20,721 nucleotides of DNA from Priapulus caudatus (lineage: Eukaryota > Priapulida > Priapulimorpha > Priapulimorphida > Priapulidae), in assembly GCF_000485595.1 (NCBI RefSeq), contig NW_014577477.1:458922-479642 (forward strand), written 5' to 3'. The translations under genes were made by a program, and so were the position numbers. Under the pieces are notes generated by a model, which made no database searches, was not told where the DNA came from, and was given only the letters and a program-made list of their open reading frames with translations. Below are positions 16,980 through 20,721 of this stretch, in pieces (position 1 is the first letter of the stretch; each line of letters starts with the position of its first letter).

Positions 16980-17047
16980 AGGCCGCCGCACACCTACATC
17001 GCTTCATCGCTTCATCGTTTGTAAAATCGGCTGGTGTGCGGCGGCCT
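16980..17047. mobile_element. 68-bp mini-MITE with TTA duplication
   Basis: The ends are AGGCCGCCGCACACC (left) and AGGCCGCCGCACACC (right, reversed), perfect over 15 bases, with TTA at 16977-16979 and 17048-17050. The centre is CATCGCTTCATCG repeats. It is absent from the right arm. Adjacent GATGAGC(T/C)GATGAGCCGAT repeats on the left could belong to a longer relative. Confidence 0.7.
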
Positions 17048-17119
17048 TTAGGAGCAATAGCTGAGGAAGCAGACGAGGTAGATAAATGAGTGGAAATGAT
17101 GGTGTAGTAGAAGCGAGAA

Positions 17120-17287
17120 CAATATAGCTTCCACTATGCTTCTTTTGTCTTTCTGATGGGGATCGTATGGGTGAAGGGGGGGGGGGAACATGTTTTAGAA
17201 TTAAGTAAGTAAATAGATGTGGCTGAGTTTGCTCTGAAAAGTTGTTCCTACGCGTTTTTTCCCGAGCAACGCCGGGTACCAGGCTAG
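17120..17287 (+). mobile_element. Helitron-like 3' end, copy 1
   Basis: Ends CCCGAGCAACGCCGGG (a short hairpin, CCCG/CGGG), then TACCAGG, then CTAG followed by T. This is the Helitron 3' signature: a hairpin a few bases before CTRR, inserted before T. The 5' boundary is not resolved; the given start is where similarity with copy 3 fades. It lies inside the left arm and predates the inverted duplication, since the right arm carries it too. Confidence 0.6.
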
Positions 17288-17447
17288 TATCTGATAAAAT
17301 CGACAATACTTATTAAAATCTATATGTTCAAAAAAGAGAGCAAACATTCTCAAGTAGTTTGAAGTAAATATGTTTATTCCCAGTACGTCACTTTATTATT
17401 ACTAAGATACAGCTGCTTCGCTACATCTTGATTGGCCGCAAAAATCT

Positions 17448-17969
17448 CATATACAAAAAATGCTCAATATAAATAAATAAAATAAGTATGAAGCACATAT
17501 ATATTAGGTTGTGCAATATAACTATAGTTATTTGTTATTAGAGAAAATTAAATGATATAAATTATTTAACTTAACAAAAAACGTTTGGCAATGAGCAAAA
17601 TGTGTTTGAAAACGAATACCCGATATAGGTGTTCGCGAGAACGATATCGTTCTGTATTCGTTATAGTCGTCATTCAGGAACGGAGCGAAGGTCGTTGAAA
17701 CTAGAGTCGGACACATATCCACCACGAGGGATTTACCAATGCAATCACTTAGCACACTGAGACACTAATGAGATGCGTAGCACACCCGCGGCAGGCTCTC
17801 CTCAAATCTTTGTCGACTTTTAAATGATCGTCGCCTTATCAGTGTAGGTGTAGGAAAACATCTTATCATATCAAAGACCGTATGCAATTAATTTAATGTG
17901 TACTTTTATCATATCATGCGCCCTCCGGATACGTGAATAGGTCCACTATATCCACTCATCTTCGAGCTG
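17448..17969. other. Spacer of the inverted repeat, left part
   Basis: AT-rich non-coding DNA. One perfect 16-base palindrome, AGAACGATATCGTTCT, lies at 17638-17653. No gene or transposase seen. Confidence 0.5.
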
Positions 17970-18016
<47 letters not shown>

Positions 18017-18119
18017 CAACACCACAACAAACACACCGCGCCGAGACGCACGCACGCCACGCAAGCCCACGCACTCACGCACGCACACACGCAGGCACGC
18101 ACACACGCACGCACACACG

Positions 18120-18173
<54 letters not shown>

Positions 18174-18285
18174 CCGCGCGAGAGCGCACGCACGCACGCA
18201 AGCACGCACTCACGCACGCACACACGCAGGCACGCACACACACACGCACATACACACGCGCGCACACACATGCACACACATAGAC
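17970..18285 (+). repeat. Duplicated CA/CG dinucleotide satellite
   Basis: Two (CA)n blocks (about 17970-18015 and 18119-18170), each followed by a GC-richer segment built of CACG, with the shared string CGCACTCACGCACGCACACA. The pair looks like a tandem duplication with a period near 147 bases. Almost purely alternating purine-pyrimidine. Long HTHT and VCVC frames are artefacts. Confidence 0.9.
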
Positions 18286-18870
18286 AGAGAGAGCGAGAGA
18301 GGCGCGTGCGCGTATCGCGAATCCCGATCTCAATATATCACTTGAGAGAAAATGTCCTGCCTTACACATGATCATGATCCTATACTCATGCGTGCATATG
18401 GTGGGGTGCGGGCAACTATATTGGTTATATCTCTTAATAAGAATGCTATTCAGTCGATCTCATTTGTTTAGATAAATAGAGGAATCAGCCAGCAGTGGGT
18501 GTTCATCACAAATCCCGATCGCAATATTTCACTTGGTAGGCAATACCATAGCCTTCACATGGGCTTATACTAATGTATATAGGGGTTCTGGGTACCAGCA
18601 TTTCGGCGCGTTGTCTCTTAAAGGGCATGCGCGCTCTGATCGAGGTCTGACGAACTAATCTATAACACATTATAGGAATGTTAGGAAGAACAGGAACGTT
18701 TAATTAATAAAATAATTCATTAGCTTTGTCACTTTTCACATGCACTACTCATCAGTCTCTGGTCTCAGTATTAAACGTATAGTTAAAAATAATAATATAT
18801 ACTCTTTGGTCCCCTCACTACTAATTGTGCGCGACACTAGCGCCGACTAACGGCATGAAAATGCATTTGT
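18286..18870. repeat. Spacer right part with a diverged direct duplication
   Basis: GAATCCCGATCTCAATATAT (near 18319) and AAATCCCGATCGCAATATTT (near 18512) begin two segments of about 90 bases that stay similar through TTCACTTG/TCACTTGA, CCTTCACATG/CCTTACACATG and TATACT. So there is an old direct duplication about 193 bases apart. The rest is AT-rich and unrecognised. Confidence 0.55.
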
Positions 18871-19032
18871 AGATTTTTGCGGGCAATCAAGATGTAGCGA
18901 AGCAGCTGTATCTTAGTAATAATAAAGTGACGTACTGGGAATAAACATATTTGCTTCAAACTACTTGAGAATCTTTGCTCTCTTTTTTAAACATATAGAT
19001 TTTAATAAGTATATTTTCGCTTTTATCATATA

Positions 19033-19190
19033 GTAACCTGGTACCCGGCGTTGCTCGGGGAAAAACGCATAGGAACAACTTTTCAGAGCAAACTCAGCCA
19101 CATATATTTACTTACTTAATTCTATAACATGTTCACCCCCCCCCTTCACCCATACGATCCCCATCAGAACGAAAAGAGAAGCATAATGGA
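19033..19190 (-). mobile_element. Helitron-like 3' end, copy 2 (right arm)
   Basis: The minus-strand counterpart of copy 1, with the same hairpin and TACCAGG; the terminal CTAG has decayed to TTAC. The flanking bases past the terminus also match copy 1, so this is the same insertion duplicated with the arm. Confidence 0.6.
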
Positions 19191-19717
19191 AGCTATATTG
19201 TTCTCGCTTCTACTACACCATCATTTCCACTCATTTATCTACCTCGTCTGCTTCCTCAGCTATTCCTCCTTAGCTTTATCCCCCCCCACTGCCGTACGTC
19301 TCTCCCTTTCATCCCGATCCCAGTTCATCCGCATCCTATATCTTCTCCCCATCCTCTACCTTTTCCACTCATATATCACATTCACCTTAATTCTTCCTTC
19401 GCTTTAACTCCCGTACTTATTAAATTTGAGCATCTTCCTCTACTCCCGCTCATTTATCTCCCATATTTGCTTCACATCTCTGCTTAATTGGTCGCTTTTC
19501 TCGAGCATTCTGCATCTTTCGCAACGATGCAGAGGTCAATATAACAGTACTAACTGCACTTGCGTCCTCTTCTAGCTACTGTTATGGGTAATCATTTCAT
19601 AGAGGCTAATAACTGTCATTCCATATTTGAATTCTCGTTCTTTTACTACGGTTAATTGTAAATTGAAACTTTTTTAAACTGAAATCTGCAGCGTTAATCA
19701 ATCGATTTGGTAACTCC

Positions 19718-19812
19718 TCCCCCCTCTCGCGCGCGCACGCTCTCGCTCTCTCTCTCTCTATGCCACACTTTCTCTCTCTCTCTCTTTCTCTCGCTGTGTG
19801 TGTCTCTCTGTT
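19718..19812 (+). repeat. CT/GT-rich microsatellite in the right arm
   Basis: CCCCCCTCTCGCGCGCGC followed by interrupted (CT)n and a short (GT)n. The left arm has only a GAGAGACACACATGCACGC remnant at the matching place. Confidence 0.85.
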
Positions 19813-20117
19813 CCTTGGACTTTGAGGATTAATCCTCAGGAGGTTACAAGGTTATTACTGCCCTAGAATGGAATTCTCTTCATTCGATCTTGTTTAGTTA
19901 ATTGAAAAAATTTAAACTTTTTCTACTGCAAGCCGCAGTCTTTCTGTTCATCAGATTATAACCAGATAAATCTATCAATATATATCGTTTACACTTGCCT
20001 TCTTCGGTATATAGTCTCTCGCACATTGAGTGCTGATTAATCTATGTGTCACCATGCGCAAGCGTAAATAATCAATAAACGACCCCGCCAGCTACTACAG
20101 ACAACGATATATGTATA

Positions 20118-20275
20118 CTATCCTGGTACCCGGCGTTGCTCGGGGAAAAACGCTTATATTAGGAACAACTTTTAAGAGTAAATTCAGCCACATATACTTA
20201 CTTAATTCTAAAATATTCCCCCACCCCCTTCACCCATACGATCCCCATTAGAAAGGAAAGAGAAGCGTACTGGAT
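20118..20275 (-). mobile_element. Helitron-like 3' end, copy 3 (independent)
   Basis: Same hairpin and TACCAGG, terminal ATAG followed by T, on the minus strand just 12 bases beyond the right arm's outer end. Similarity to copies 1 and 2 covers about 155 bases (to ...AGAAGCGTACTGG near 20272) and then stops. Its flanks differ, so it is a separate insertion. Confidence 0.6.
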
Positions 20276-20603
20276 TCAGAATATAAACACTATCCAGCCA
20301 CACGGACTCAATCTACGGGTAGAGATTCCGAGATGAATAGAAGATAGTAATCACCCTCCCACCAGCATCGTATACACGCAAGGCTAATTCTCAACTGACA
20401 CTCTAGGGTAGCGGGTGGCTCGGTTTACCTTTTCATAATTTTTTTTTACTTAATTTCAAGGATAGATTCGTAACAGAGAAACAGGCAATAAGCAATATTC
20501 TGACCAAAATAGTTCGGACGATTCTATGTCACAGGCGCGTAGCTACCATAACGCAGATGCGCAGTTGCGTACACATCATTTCACCACACTTTTTTTTTAT
20601 TGC
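20276..20603. other. Right flank, nothing recognised
   Basis: It may include the remaining body of Helitron copy 3. No 5' TC terminus or open frame could be assigned. Confidence 0.4.
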
Positions 20604-20617
20604 AGAGAGAGAGAGAG

Positions 20618-20679
<62 letters not shown>

Positions 20680-20694
20680 AGAGAGAGAGAGAGA
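20604..20694 (+). repeat. (GA)n microsatellite
   Basis: About 90 bases of GAGA with a few GC interruptions, preceded by a run of eight or more T. It ends near the right edge of the window. Confidence 0.95.
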
Positions 20695-20721
20695 CCGTGT
20701 GAGAGACAACGAAACCGTCTC

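Larger units (their letters stand above)
14518..17447 (+). repeat. Left arm of a large imperfect inverted repeat
   Basis: Starts TTGTCTGTAGTAGCTGGCGG (from 14519) and ends at GCCGCAAAAATCT. The reverse complement of 18871-20105 matches it in order: outer end, GCGCATGGTGACACATAG block, CGAAGAAGG block, TGAGGATTAATCCTCA block, Helitron 3' end, and CTTTATTATTACTAAGATAC block. The arm is about 2.9 kb because of insertions at 14559-15126, 15187-16536, 16637-16737 and 16980-17047. No target duplication was found at the outer ends. Confidence 0.85.
18871..20105 (-). repeat. Right arm of the large inverted repeat
   Basis: The less interrupted copy, about 1.2 kb. It lacks the MITE, the LINE, the LINE tail and the 68-bp MITE found in the left arm. 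It has roughly 250 bases (about 19460-19715) and a CT/GT-rich stretch (19718-19812) with no counterpart in the left arm, either inserted here or lost there. A palindrome TGAGGATTAATCCTCA is conserved at 19823-19838 (left arm 16810-16825). Confidence 0.85.

Noticed and set aside
17909-18375. Open frames with HTHT and VCVC repeats
   Set aside because: Pure CA/CG dinucleotide repeat read in several frames.
19129-19407. 92-codon plus-strand frame with hydrophobic C-terminus
   Set aside because: Lies across Helitron-like sequence and a pyrimidine-rich tract in the right arm; low complexity and absent from the left arm as a frame.
14518-20105. Polinton or other autonomous long-TIR transposon
   Set aside because: The spacer has no open frame resembling a polymerase, integrase or transposase, and no target duplication flanks the arms.
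1-20721. tRNA, rRNA or a second cellular gene
   Set aside because: No cloverleaf, rRNA-like block or other spliced coding similarity was recognised by eye on either strand; a dedicated search could still find a small RNA gene.

Overview
The window reads as nuclear DNA of an animal, most likely a marine invertebrate. It is AT-rich and intron-rich, dense in microsatellites, minisatellites and small non-autonomous DNA transposons. It also holds Helitron-like 3' ends and a 5'-truncated LINE of the CR1/L2/Daphne type with a simple-repeat tail. I cannot name the phylum from the sequence.

There is one real gene: the ER membrane protein TMEM214, on the minus strand. Thirteen coding exons are visible. 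The start codon is at 14425 and the last visible exon ends at 108; the gene runs off the left edge, so the last C-terminal exons are missing. Every assigned intron is GT-AG. Intron phases join the 13 exons into one frame of about 528 codons, except for one apparent single-base deletion in the exon for the first membrane segment (exon 12, 2114-2227).

Layout, left to right. 1-5565 holds exons 13 and 12; exon 12 sits between two unrelated minisatellites (79-bp and 59/67-bp units), followed by two DNA-transposon remnants. 5566-8665 holds exons 11 to 8, a short 89-bp tandem array, a PIF/Harbinger-type MITE with 3-bp TTA target duplications, and degenerate and trinucleotide repeats. 8666-12376 holds exons 7 to 2 in compact introns. 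12377-14425 is intron 1 (carrying another TTA-flanked MITE with a tiny palindromic element nested inside) and exon 1. About 90 bp upstream of the start codon, at 14518, a large imperfect inverted repeat begins. Its arms are 14518-17447 and 18871-20105, separated by a 1.4-kb spacer rich in CA/CG alternating sequence. The left arm has been interrupted by a MITE, a LINE, a LINE 3' tail and a tiny MITE that the right arm lacks, so the right arm records several pre-insertion states. The window closes with a third Helitron-like 3' end and a long GA microsatellite.

I found no bacterial-type system, CRISPR array or second cellular gene. The most notable structures are the exon caught between two minisatellites, the promoter-abutting inverted repeat with its nested insertions, and a 76-bp hairpin element flanked by a 10-bp direct repeat. 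No search or alignment could be run. TMEM214 was identified by comparing the exon translations with the family as I remember it.
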